Shown here in pieces: positions 16,646-25,965 of a stretch of DNA of 39,228 bases. Under the pieces are notes generated by a model. The model made no database searches. It saw only the letters and a list, made by a program, of their open reading frames with translations, and was not told the DNA's origin. The stretch lies in assembly GCF_948948975.1 (NCBI RefSeq), contig NZ_CARBVX010000018.1, positions 1 through 39,228 of the forward strand. The letters run 5' to 3'. This stretch comes from an uncultured Lactobacillus sp. GTDB taxonomy: Bacteria; Bacillota; Bacilli; Lactobacillales; Lactobacillaceae. Within the stretch, counting starts at the first letter, position 1. Each line of letters starts with the position of its first letter. The position numbers were made by a program, and so were the translations under genes.

Positions 16646-17884
16646 TTAGTTCCTTTTAGCTTCTTTCGTTAATGTTTTTAAGCCTGGTAAAGTAATCATC
16701 ACAGCAAAGCTAAGTAGGTATAAAGCTGATAAAAAGCCCATTACTACGCCTAAGTTATACTTATCCATTAAAATACCTATTACTACTGATGAAAATCCAC
16801 CGATTGCTCTGCCGACATTAACAATAATATTATTGGCACTCGAGCGAATTTCTGTTGGATATAATCTACTGATTACAGCACCATAGCCACCAAACATCCC
16901 ATTTGAGAAAAAGCCAACTACAGCTCCAATAATCAAAAGCATGGCCATATTTTGGGCCAAACTTAATGTATAAACCATTAAAGCTGAACCAATCAAGAAA
17001 ATTGCAAAGGCTCTTCTAGGACCAAAGTAGTCAAAAATTGAACCAAATGTCATCATACCAATGCTCATTCCAATAATCGTAGAAATCATCCAAAGACTAG
17101 AATTCGAAACATTTAAATTCAATTGCTTTTGTACAATTGTAGGAAGCCAGTTCATTAAACCAAAGTATCCAGCAATTTGAACTGTCATCATAATCATTAA
17201 ACCCACTGTTTGCCAAGCAAGATGTGGTGTTGAAAACATTTTTTTAGCCACATCCGATAATAAGGAATTACTTTCACTAGCTTGAGCCTTAATAAATTGC
17301 TCACTTTCATGGACATGTTTTCTAATGAAAATGGTTAAAATTACTGGAAGAATCCCTATTAAAAATAGCATATGCCAACCTGCTGCTGGAATAATCCAAG
17401 CTGCAATTAAAGCCGCTAAAATTGCTCCAATTTGACCACCAATCGCTGCTACTGAGGTCATTTTACCAATTTGTTCTTTGCGAAAGTTTTCAGCAATTAA
17501 AGCAATTCCGACACCATATTCTCCACCTGCTCCAATTCCTGCTAAAAAACGAAGTGCATAGATAAGATAAATATTATTGGCAAATGCCATCAAAGCTGTT
17601 GCAATTGCAAAAATAATTACTGTATGGCTAAAGGTTTTAACTCGACCAATCTTATCACCTAAAATTCCAAAGGCAATTCCACCAACTAACATTCCTAAAT
17701 TAGTAATCGTTGAAATAAAACCAGCCTCTCCACCTGACAAGTGGAGATCAGCAATCATCGAACTCATTGCAAACGATAAAAAAAGCACATCCATATTCTC
17801 AAGCGCAAAACCTGACGAAGTAGATGCAATAACCCACTTCTGATTTTTGCTTAGAGTATGTCTGTGCTTAACCAGTGTATCCAT
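16646..17884 (-). CDS. MFS transporter, aromatic acid / metabolite:H+ symporter-like
   Basis: 412 residues from the ATG at 17884, preceded by GGAGG at ideal spacing; a frame five residues longer lacks support. Twelve predicted helices with the MFS loop motif GILGDKIGRVKTF between helices 2 and 3 and RFLAGIGAGGEYGVG in helix 4. The latter is typical of sugar-porter and aromatic acid:H+ symporter branches rather than drug efflux. The gene stands alone, so the substrate cannot be inferred from neighbours. Confidence 0.8.
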   Translation of the reverse strand: MDTLVKHRHTLSKNQKWVIASTSSGFALENMDVLFLSFAMSSMIADLHLSGGEAGFISTITNLGMLVGGIAFGILGDKIGRVKTFSHTVIIFAIATALMAFANNIYLIYALRFLAGIGAGGEYGVGIALIAENFRKEQIGKMTSVAAIGGQIGAILAALIAAWIIPAAGWHMLFLIGILPVILTIFIRKHVHESEQFIKAQASESNSLLSDVAKKMFSTPHLAWQTVGLMIMMTVQIAGYFGLMNWLPTIVQKQLNLNVSNSSLWMISTIIGMSIGMMTFGSIFDYFGPRRAFAIFLIGSALMVYTLSLAQNMAMLLIIGAVVGFFSNGMFGGYGAVISRLYPTEIRSSANNIIVNVGRAIGGFSSVVIGILMDKYNLGVVMGFLSALYLLSFAVMITLPGLKTLTKEAKRN

Positions 17885-17974
17885 ATTAAATTCCTCCAAA
17901 ACGAATGCTCTCTGTCATTCAATTATTTCTTCAGAACTTATTCTACTCGTTTTTTTATGATTTACAATCCTAGA

Positions 17975-19381
17975 TTATAAGTCTGGGTCTCTTCTAAAGT
18001 GCAATGGTGATTTCTTTATTTGCTTTGTAATTAACTTACCAATTAATTCTTGATAATCCTTAACTGCTGTATGAGCTAAGTCTTTGTTTGCCTTGTTGAT
18101 TAAGTCTAACTTCTTTGCAGGATCCTTTTCTTTATCAACTTTGGCATCATATTCAATACGCATTTGACTTAATTTTTGTTGTGTAGCATTTCTAGCTTGA
18201 TACAATTGCAAACCATAGTCTTTCCATGAACGATCAGCTAAGACTTGTGCTTCCTTGTAGATCCAATATGCTGAGTTTGAAGCATACTTATCTTTGCCGT
18301 GTCTATAGAAGCTTGGCACTACGCTACCTTGTGGGTAGAAAGGAACATACACATTTTGACAAGTAATGCCTAGTGATAACCAGTGAATCCAATCCTTACC
18401 TTTAAGTTGCAGTAAGTGTGACTCCTCAGTAAAGTCAACACTAATTGGACGATATACGGCTGTATCTTTATTAACAGGATTTGCTACATCATATTTAGTT
18501 CCATCATAGTGATCTCTTAATACTCTTTGAGCATCAGTAATTGAAATTGGGTGGTCTGCTTTTTGAATAAATGGAATATCAAAGCTGCTTGGCTCTTGCT
18601 TAATAGAAGGACTTAAGATTCTTTGACCAGTCCAAACACGAGCAGTATTATAAGTTAAATCTAACAAATTATGTGTACCAAAAATACGACGCCAATTAAA
18701 TGGCTTATTATTCGGCCATAAGTTATGCTCTTCAACAAATTTTTGTAAACCAGGAGCAGTAATGAAGTTATCAGAATCATTAAAATCAATTTCTTGAATG
18801 GCTAATTCATTAGCAGCTACAGCATAGCAATCATCTGGAATACGTTGTGCTACCCAGTAGTGAGCAGTACCAATTTCGAAGTACCAAGCTTCTTTAGGAT
18901 CGGCAAACAAAATACCATCTGATTCACCTGCAGTATGATCTTTAATAATCTTAGCAAAGCGAGCAATAGCTTCACGTGCTGTCTTTACATAAGGCAAGAT
19001 ACAAGTTACCATTGCTTCTTCAATGATACCGGTCTTCTTGAATGGATCAAAAGATTGAACTTGGTCATTAGCATAGGTTGTTTCAGTAGCACTCATTGCT
19101 ACCCCAAATTGGTTAATTCCGGATTCCTCATAAACCCCTTTCTTGTCACTCCAATTTGGAGTTGAAGAATAAGCATATCTATGAGTTGGTAAATCCATTT
19201 CAAACTTATTCAAGTTAGACTTAAAGTGATTATTAGGAATATCTTTTTCTTCATGAAAAGCTAAATGCTTAGCACAGTTTGGCTTATCATCTTCATTACG
19301 TCCAATGATAATGCTGCCATCTGTAGTAGCATTTTTCCCAATTAGAATTGATGTACATGCACTGTGATTACTTTCAATCAT
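17975..19381 (-). CDS. pepD: C69-family dipeptidase
   Basis: 468-residue cytoplasmic Ntn-type cysteine dipeptidase of broad specificity. The presumed nucleophile is Cys9 in HSACTSILIG, exposed after removal of an eight-residue propeptide. The following GSIIIGRNEDD and ESGINQFGVAMSATET segments are typical of the PepD family. The upstream gene in the same direction encodes a POT peptide transporter, an obvious supplier of substrate, although a terminator separates them. A paralogue lies at 37745-39169. The start ATG has a poor ribosome binding site (nearest is GAAAGG about 25 bp upstream). Confidence 0.88.
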   Translation of the reverse strand: MIESNHSACTSILIGKNATTDGSIIIGRNEDDKPNCAKHLAFHEEKDIPNNHFKSNLNKFEMDLPTHRYAYSSTPNWSDKKGVYEESGINQFGVAMSATETTYANDQVQSFDPFKKTGIIEEAMVTCILPYVKTAREAIARFAKIIKDHTAGESDGILFADPKEAWYFEIGTAHYWVAQRIPDDCYAVAANELAIQEIDFNDSDNFITAPGLQKFVEEHNLWPNNKPFNWRRIFGTHNLLDLTYNTARVWTGQRILSPSIKQEPSSFDIPFIQKADHPISITDAQRVLRDHYDGTKYDVANPVNKDTAVYRPISVDFTEESHLLQLKGKDWIHWLSLGITCQNVYVPFYPQGSVVPSFYRHGKDKYASNSAYWIYKEAQVLADRSWKDYGLQLYQARNATQQKLSQMRIEYDAKVDKEKDPAKKLDLINKANKDLAHTAVKDYQELIGKLITKQIKKSPLHFRRDPDL

Positions 19382-19497
19382 TATATATCACACTTTCATT
19401 TAAATAACCTTTCTTATTCATTCTTAATTGTATTACCTTAGGCGCAAAAATTTTACTAAAACGCATTTTCGAAAGTGTGAGCTAATGATTTCATAAA

Positions 19498-19541
19498 AAA
19501 TAAGGAAAGATTCGAATTATCCATCAAATCTTTCCTTATTT
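19498..19541 (-). terminator. Terminator of the POT transporter gene
   Basis: Perfect 15-bp stem AAATAAGGAAAGATT / AATCTTTCCTTATTT with a 14-base loop, followed by TTTTTT on the minus strand. Confidence 0.85.
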
Positions 19542-19562
19542 AAATATTAAATTATGTTTGTT

Positions 19563-21056
19563 TTATTCAGCATCTGCCATTAAATTATGAATTTTCTTAG
19601 TAAAGAAAAACATCACTACACCGAATAGAACACTAACAATTCCAACTGCTAAAAAGTATGCTACTTCAGTTTTACTTGAGTAGTATTTAACAATTTGAGA
19701 GTTAATAGCTTGGCCAGTGGCATCTGCTAAGAACCAAAGACTCATCATCTGTGAACGGAAAGCTTTTGGTGCTAAACGAGTAGTTACAGATAAGCCAATT
19801 GGAGAAATAAGCATCTCGGCAATTTCAACAATAAACCAAGAACCAACTAACCAAAATGGACTAACTCGTCCGTTTGTTCCATAAAGCATTCCTGGAAGTG
19901 CCATCCACATATATGAAAGACCAGCAAAGACCAAACCAGCAGCAAATTTACCTGCAGCACTTGGTTGTTTCTTCCAGTTATCCCATAACCATACAAAGAA
20001 TGGAGTTAAAATCATGATAAATACTGGGTTCAAAGTCTGGAAGTTAACTGCAGTAAAGTGCCATCCTCCGATGTGAAGTACTGTTCTTTGAGCAGCAAAT
20101 AGTGCTAAAACAACAGAACCGGATTCTTCAATTCCCCAGAAAATAGAAGCTGCAATAAATAATGGAATGTAAGCCCATACCCTTGAACGTTCTTCCTTAG
20201 TAACTTTCGGGCTTCTAAGCATTAAAACAAAGTAATAAATTGGTAAGGCAATAGCAACAACGGTAATTAAAGTAATGATATTATCAATATTTAATTGACC
20301 AAAAGCAGCCATTAAACCTAATACTACTGCTAAAGCTAAAATTCCTAAACCGATTCTCTTTAAGATCTTATTACGAGTTTCGGGATCGATTGGATCTGTT
20401 GGATGCATCCCATCCTCAGAGAGATACTTTCTACCGCCCCAAACATACTGTACTAACCCAAAGAACATTCCAACTGCTGCTAAAGAAAAACCAGCATGGA
20501 AATTAAAATGATTTCCAAATAAATTAAGGCCAAAACCTTCACTTGCCCAAGGCACTAACCATGGAGCAAGCGCTGATCCTAAGTTAATACCAAAAACAAA
20601 GATACTGAAACCAGCATCACGTCTTCGATCATCTAATGAGTATAGGCCACCAACCATATCAGAAACATTAGGCTTAAGTAAACCTGTACCTACCACAATG
20701 AAGGCGATCGAAATATATAAACCTACCTCTGCCATTGGTAGGGCTAAGATAATGTGTCCAATCATAATAAGGACACCACCAAAGAAGACAGTACTACGTG
20801 CTCCCCAAATTCTGTCTGCTAGCCATCCACCAGCTACCGTAGAAAGATAAACAAGTGAACCGTAGATAGACATAATTGAAGCAGCAGTAGTTTCATTCAT
20901 CCCTAATCCGCCACGTTCTACGGCATAATACATGTAGAAGAGTAAAATAGCACGCATACCATAGTAACTAAATCTCTCCCACATTTCAGTGAAGAACAAG
21001 GTGGACAAGCCACGAGGTTGTCCAAAGAAAGTCTTCTCTGTTGTTGAATTATTCAT
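19563..21056 (-). CDS. dtpT: Di-/tripeptide:H+ symporter, POT/PTR family
   Basis: 497-residue membrane protein with about 14 helices. The family signature ExxERFxYYG appears as EMWERFSYYG near residue 25. A PTR2-type helix-3 segment (GGWLADRIWGARS) and the motif FSIFVFGINLGSALAPW near residue 150 support a proton-coupled peptide importer of the DtpT type. The start at 21056 follows AGAAAGGA. Imported peptides would be hydrolysed by the dipeptidases and aminopeptidases encoded nearby. Confidence 0.92.
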   Translation of the reverse strand: MNNSTTEKTFFGQPRGLSTLFFTEMWERFSYYGMRAILLFYMYYAVERGGLGMNETTAASIMSIYGSLVYLSTVAGGWLADRIWGARSTVFFGGVLIMIGHIILALPMAEVGLYISIAFIVVGTGLLKPNVSDMVGGLYSLDDRRRDAGFSIFVFGINLGSALAPWLVPWASEGFGLNLFGNHFNFHAGFSLAAVGMFFGLVQYVWGGRKYLSEDGMHPTDPIDPETRNKILKRIGLGILALAVVLGLMAAFGQLNIDNIITLITVVAIALPIYYFVLMLRSPKVTKEERSRVWAYIPLFIAASIFWGIEESGSVVLALFAAQRTVLHIGGWHFTAVNFQTLNPVFIMILTPFFVWLWDNWKKQPSAAGKFAAGLVFAGLSYMWMALPGMLYGTNGRVSPFWLVGSWFIVEIAEMLISPIGLSVTTRLAPKAFRSQMMSLWFLADATGQAINSQIVKYYSSKTEVAYFLAVGIVSVLFGVVMFFFTKKIHNLMADAE

Positions 21057-21107
21057 TAAAAACTATCCTTTCTGTATTATGTGTTTTATATACACAAAAA
21101 GGTCTAT

Positions 21108-21135
21108 TCTATACCTATTTATAATAAGTAGTCAA
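21108..21135 (-). promoter_or_regulatory. Promoter of dtpT
   Basis: Minus-strand TTGACT (21135-21130), 16-bp spacer, TATAGA (21113-21108), about 50 bp before the start codon. Confidence 0.5.
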
Positions 21136-21160
21136 ATTGGTATAGTTCTTTACGTAAAAA

Positions 21161-21189
21161 TAAGCATTCGTTTTGATTCTGAATGCTTA
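21161..21189 (-). terminator. Terminator of the former GH42 gene
   Basis: 9-bp stem TAAGCATTC / GAATGCTTA with an 11-base loop and a TTATTTTT tail on the minus strand, 10 bp after the original stop codon of the pseudogene. Confidence 0.7.
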
Positions 21190-21198
21190 CTTTAATAT

Positions 21199-22920
21199 TT
21201 ATCTACATAATTTATAAGCTTTACTCTCAAATGGCTTTAAGCCAACTATTCCCTTATCTTTCCCATCTTCAAGTAAATTAACTAATTCACAACTCAATTC
21301 AATTTTTTCTTCTTTATCAGAAAAATTCTGAACCAACCAATATTTTTCTGATTTATTTTCACGTATTTGAATTGACACTCTACTGTTAAATTTTGTAATT
21401 GGAATTTCAGGAACGAATTCACTAGCTATTTTCTCATAAAACTTTTCCCGTGCAGTTAATTAGCGTTTCGCAATAATCATGCACCGGATATTCTTTTCCT
21501 TCAAAATTAATTAAATTCGATTGTCCAGGATCTAAAACATCAGTTTCAAGAGGCTCAAGTCCGTAAATTTCTTGTAATTCTTTTGGCCATTCATTCATAT
21601 AGGCAAGATCAGTTTCATCAACAACTCCGCTAATATAAATGCCGACTATCTGCCCACCATTCTTAACATAGTTATTTATTTTTTCTAGGTAAGACTTACC
21701 CATTAAAAAGCGCAATAGATCAATCAGTAAGTCATATTTTGAAAAATCATCTTCAGGACTAACAAAATCAACCGGAATATCATGGTCATAAAAATAGCTA
21801 TAATGCTTTTGAATTGTTTGCCAGATCTTTTTATTCTCACCGTGAAACTCTAAGTTAGAAGTACAATACTCCTTGGCTACCATGCGCAATATCTTGCAGA
21901 CTAGCCAATTCATGCATTCCAGGTCTTTTTGCGCGATCAAAGTTATGCCAATTAACACGTGACGGAGTATTCTCCATTACTAAAAAATTCTGATGCTTCA
22001 GACTTCTAAAGAAATCATGAATTAATCCAACATTTCGTCCAAGTTCTTCAGTACTTTCACTGTCGTTACCCCAAGCAGGATAAGAATCTCAAGAGATAAA
22101 ATCTAAATGATGCGCCATTTTTTGATAATCAAAACCAGCAAATGGATCCATCCACGGATTTCCAGCCATCATATTCGTAGTTACAGGAATATTAGGAGTG
22201 ATCTTTTTTAAGGGTGCTGTTTCATTATCAATAAATGAAATTGTCTGGTCAGTAATAAACCTTTTCCAGTCTAAGTTCATCCCTTTATTACCCATTTCAC
22301 TTAAAGGACTAGGCGGATTAACTTGACTCCAGTCATTATAAGTATGACTCCAAAAAGTATTCCACCAGGCATGATTTAAAGTAGCTATATCGCCATACTT
22401 ATCCTTTAGCCATTTTCTAAAAGCATCTTTACATAAATCGCAGTAGCATTCACCTGAATATTCATTAGAGATATACCAAAGCACTAAACTTTTCCTTTGA
22501 CCAAAATGTTCTGCTAGTTTTGTATTAATCTCACAAACTTTTTTTCGATAAATAGGTGAAGTTAAACAATGGTTGTGTCGTCCGCCAAAACCACGTTTAT
22601 TTCCCAGGTTATCTGTTCTAAGAACTTCTGGATATTTTTGAGCAAGCCAGGCCGGTCGTGCTCCACTTGGCATAGCTAAGATCACATGACCATTCACTTT
22701 CTCTACTCGATCAAAAATCTTATCTAACCAAGAAAAATCATAAATTCCTTCTTGCGGCTCTAATTTGGCCCAAGAAAAAAATCCCAACAGTCACGGCATT
22801 AATTTTAGCCTGCTTAAAGAGAGCAAAATCTTGATTAATTACATCGGGCTCATCCCACCATTGTTCTGGATTATAATCACCGCCATGTAAAAATTGATTA
22901 ATATCTAAGATACGCTTCAT
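21199..22920 (-). pseudogene. Decayed GH42 beta-galactosidase
   Basis: Read across lesions, the product is a GH42 beta-galactosidase from MKRILDINQFLHGGDYNPEQW to a C-terminus ending KAYKLCR at 21199. The acid/base Glu (WYISNEYSGEC) and nucleophile Glu (VMENTPSRVNW) remain visible. Four lesions are seen: an extra T in a run of seven near 22785, which shifts the frame after NAVTVGI; a TGA at 22091-22089; a TAA after GVLYF near 21855 with loss of sequence and a frame change; and another shift near 21440. No full-length enzyme can be made. The original ribosome binding site, stop and terminator are still recognisable, so decay looks recent. Confidence 0.88.
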
Positions 22921-23119
22921 AATTTATTCCTTGTTTCTTTCTATTCTGTAATTCTGAAAACGTAGCTATTCCTTAAAATAATCATATCGCTTTTTCAAAC
23001 TTCAATTCGCCCATTTTAGTGAGATTGTATCAGAGTCAGCTGTTTTTTATTATTACTTATATATGATATTGGAATAAAAGTACTAGATATTTGATCGATT
23101 TCTCTTCTTAGTGTTATTT

Positions 23120-23149
23120 TTAACATGAAAGTGCACTTTTATATATTAT
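23120..23149 (+). promoter_or_regulatory. Promoter of the decarboxylase operon with palindrome in the spacer
   Basis: -35 TTAACA (23120-23125) and -10 TATATT (23142-23147, 16-bp spacer) or TATTAT (23144-23149, 18-bp spacer). The perfect 12-bp palindrome AAAGTGCACTTT (23128-23139) sits between them, a good position for a repressor. The other bases of 22921-23119 hold no gene. Confidence 0.5.
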
Positions 23150-23182
23150 TAACTGTTTTTCATAAATATTGAGGTAGAAATT

Positions 23183-24469
23183 ATGAAAAAGAATATTCAA
23201 TATAATGTCGGTCAATGGTTACCTAGTGATCAAGAATTCTACAATAAATGGCTAAAAAAGGTTTTAAAAGAAGCGGAAAGCGAAGAAAATCAAAAATTAC
23301 TTCCTCCAGTTCAAGCTTTAAAGAATTTAATTGAATCTGATCGGTATTTATACAATGTTACACAGATGATGTTTGATGAAATTCCTGAAAAGTATGTTGA
23401 TACTCCAATGGGAACTCCACAAGTTCGAAATTATAAACAAATGTTATTAATGCTCAACCGAATTATTCAAAGAGCTCCCGAATTCAACACAACTGGATTA
23501 GTCGGTACACCAATTAATGCAATTTTAGACTATCCTATGGCCACTAAAGCAGGTTATGTATTCTTTATGAATCCAAAAATCAATGAAAAGCTTAGAGATA
23601 TTTTGAATTATTGGGGTAAATTTCTACAAACGCCAGATTCAACATATGTTCTTAACACATCTAAAAATGGTTGGTTAAGCGACTATGCATTAAATGAAAT
23701 GGCCAAAGTAGCTGATGGTGACAAATTTACGACTATTTTCAAATGCGCTTCTGAAGATCGGGAAAAGCATCTAGGTTTTACCTCTTGGGACAACTTCTTT
23801 ACTCGTTTATTTAATCCTGGTATTCGTCCTGTTCAAGATCCTGATGATCCTGATTCTATTGCTAATGCCTGTGAATCAGCTCCATTTAGAATTGCACATG
23901 ATTTACCAATGAAAGCAAAATTCTGGATTAAAGGACAACCTTATTCTCTAATGGATCTATTACATAATGATCCCTGGACATCAAAATTTGAAGGCGGAAC
24001 ATTATATCAAGCCTTCTTAAGTGCCTTAAGTTACCACAGGTGGAACAGTCCCGTTAGTGGCACTATCGTAAAAGCTTATAATTTACCAGGATCATATTAC
24101 TCGGAAAGTCTATATCAAGGTTTTGCAAATGAACGTGGTGCTGACCCAGTTGCAGCAAATGACTCTCAAGCATTTTTAACTGCTACTGCCACTCGTGCTG
24201 TTATCTTCATTAAAGCCGATAACCCTAAGATCGGTTTAATGTGTTTTGTTGCTGTTGGTATGTCTGAAGTTTCAAGTGATGAAATTACTGTTAGAGTTGG
24301 TCAGCATGTTAATAAAGGTGATCAACTAGGGATGTTCCACTTTGGCGGTTCAACTCACGTTCTTTTGTTTAGACCAGAAACAAAGGTTGAATTTAATTTG
24401 CATGATCAAGAACCTGGTTTAGGTAGTTCAAACATTAAAGTTCGCGAAGAAATAGCACGTGTTAAATAA
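23183..24469 (+). CDS. Phosphatidylserine decarboxylase-family protein, putative amino acid decarboxylase 1
   Basis: 428 residues with no membrane helix, unlike classical PSD. The N-terminal half (about 1-190) resembles the PSD-associated domain found in the fungal tryptophan decarboxylase PsiD group. The C-terminal half follows the PSD core: FFTRLFNPGIRP (about 203-214), then NACESAP with Glu231 where PSD has the Asp of SPADG, then SYHRWNSPVSGT with His285, and finally FHFGGSTHVLLF with Ser390 in the self-cleavage position. Autocatalytic cleavage before Ser390 would give a pyruvoyl group. The antiporter gene downstream and the paralogue after it suggest a free amino acid as substrate instead of phosphatidylserine. 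Family assignment is good; the substrate is unknown. Confidence 0.8.
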   Translation: MKKNIQYNVGQWLPSDQEFYNKWLKKVLKEAESEENQKLLPPVQALKNLIESDRYLYNVTQMMFDEIPEKYVDTPMGTPQVRNYKQMLLMLNRIIQRAPEFNTTGLVGTPINAILDYPMATKAGYVFFMNPKINEKLRDILNYWGKFLQTPDSTYVLNTSKNGWLSDYALNEMAKVADGDKFTTIFKCASEDREKHLGFTSWDNFFTRLFNPGIRPVQDPDDPDSIANACESAPFRIAHDLPMKAKFWIKGQPYSLMDLLHNDPWTSKFEGGTLYQAFLSALSYHRWNSPVSGTIVKAYNLPGSYYSESLYQGFANERGADPVAANDSQAFLTATATRAVIFIKADNPKIGLMCFVAVGMSEVSSDEITVRVGQHVNKGDQLGMFHFGGSTHVLLFRPETKVEFNLHDQEPGLGSSNIKVREEIARVK

Positions 24470-24504
24470 GTTATTGTTTTAATTAAAAGAAAGAAGATCT
24501 CAAA

Positions 24505-25938
24505 ATGACTAAAGCTAAAAGTCATAAAATTGGTCTCTTTGGTCTAATAGCTATGGTAGTCGGCGCTATGATTGGTGGCGGAATTTTTGATATTCCTCAA
24601 AATATGGCCGCTTCATCCTCTCTGGGTGCTGTTCTCATAGCTTGGGTTTTAACCGGTATTGGTATGTTTGGACTTGCTTTTACTTTTAAAATTCTTGCTG
24701 AAGAAAGACCAGAGTTGAGTATTGGTATTTATTCCTACGCACGAGCTGGATTTGGTAAATATGTTGGTTTTAATTCAGCATGGGGCTATTGGATTGAAGC
24801 AATTACGGGAAATGTTGCTTATGCAGTTATGCTTAATGACTCATTTGGGCGTTACTTTCCAATTTTATTAAAGCACCAATGGCCAACAGTTGTATTTGGG
24901 ATTGTTTTAATTTGGATTTATAACTTTTTGGTTCTTAATGGTGTTAAAGAAGCAGCCTTTCTTAATACTATTACCGTTATTATCAAGTTCATTAGCTTGG
25001 CTATTATCTTAATTTGTATGTTAATTTTCTTCCGTTTTCCTACATTTTTCTGGGGATTCTGGGGACAAGGATTGCACCTAGGAAACTTTATTTCACAAAT
25101 TAAGGCTCCAATGCTTGTAACTTTATGGTGCTTTATCGGTATTGAAGGTGCCGTAGTTATTTCTAACCATGCTAAAAATCCAAAAGACGTTGGTAAAGCC
25201 ACAGTACTAGGATATTTAACCTCACTTATAGCTTATGTTCTAATTAGTATTGTTGCTTATGGGATTTATCACCAACCAACTCTTTCTAAATTAACTGACC
25301 CATCAACAGCTTACCTAATGAAAAATTTACTTGGTCCTTGGTTTTTAGACTTTGTAACTATATCTGTGATTATTTCTGTTGGTGGATCATGGGTTGCTTG
25401 GACTGTTATGATGGCACAACTTCCATATGCAGCCGCAAAGGGACATGTTTTGCCAAAATTCTTTGCTCATGAAAATAAGAAAAAAGTACCTAGCATATCT
25501 TTGTATATTTCAAGTATTTTAATGTCCTTATTTATGATCTTAGTGGTAACAGCCAATAACGTGTATCTTGCATGTATTGATATTACTGGAGTAATAATTT
25601 TACCCTGTTATCTATTAAGTTCAATGTATCTTTGGAAAATTGCACAAAAACGAGAAATTTTTGCTAATGATTCTCACAAGCGTAATAAGAGCCTATTCAT
25701 AGGAATTTTATCCACTATTTATTGCTTATGGCTTTTATATGCAGCTGGGCTTAACTACTTATTAATTTCAACTATTATTTACGCTGTAGGTATTATATTC
25801 TACTACTTTGCAAGAAAAGAATATGACAAAGATGATACTCCTTTATTTAACAAATGGGAGTTGGCATTAGCTATTATTATTTGTGTTTTAGCAGTTGTCT
25901 CTATTTATCTTCTTATTACAAAAAAGATTTCATTATAG
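24505..25938 (+). CDS. Amino acid/amine antiporter, ArcD/HdcP-like APC family
   Basis: 477 residues with about 12-13 helices. The N-terminal GLFGLIAMVVGAMIGGGIFDIPQNMA segment is characteristic of the basic amino acid/polyamine antiporter branch (ArcD, histidine/histamine HdcP) of the APC superfamily. It lies between two decarboxylase-like genes, 35 bp after the first and 27 bp before the second, in one operon with a common terminator. In lactobacilli, decarboxylase-antiporter pairs exchange an external amino acid for the internal amine and so consume protons and generate membrane potential. The specific pair exchanged here is not known. Confidence 0.85.
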   Translation: MTKAKSHKIGLFGLIAMVVGAMIGGGIFDIPQNMAASSSLGAVLIAWVLTGIGMFGLAFTFKILAEERPELSIGIYSYARAGFGKYVGFNSAWGYWIEAITGNVAYAVMLNDSFGRYFPILLKHQWPTVVFGIVLIWIYNFLVLNGVKEAAFLNTITVIIKFISLAIILICMLIFFRFPTFFWGFWGQGLHLGNFISQIKAPMLVTLWCFIGIEGAVVISNHAKNPKDVGKATVLGYLTSLIAYVLISIVAYGIYHQPTLSKLTDPSTAYLMKNLLGPWFLDFVTISVIISVGGSWVAWTVMMAQLPYAAAKGHVLPKFFAHENKKKVPSISLYISSILMSLFMILVVTANNVYLACIDITGVIILPCYLLSSMYLWKIAQKREIFANDSHKRNKSLFIGILSTIYCLWLLYAAGLNYLLISTIIYAVGIIFYYFARKEYDKDDTPLFNKWELALAIIICVLAVVSIYLLITKKISL

Positions 25939-25965
25939 TTATTAATATTAAAAAGAGTGTTAAAA

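Noticed and set aside
19459..19475. cre site between the POT and pepD genes
   Set aside because: The best match has an extra base in the centre and poor ends, so it does not meet the CcpA consensus.
21121..21143. AAATTGGTA upstream of dtpT as a third copy of the bacteriocin-type repeat
   Set aside because: No second half-site 21 bp away and no matching -10 distance; the promoter there is explained by TTGACT/TATAGA.
21434..22787. Two separate proteins within the GH42 region
   Set aside because: They are frame-broken pieces of one GH42 enzyme whose sequence continues across the stops.
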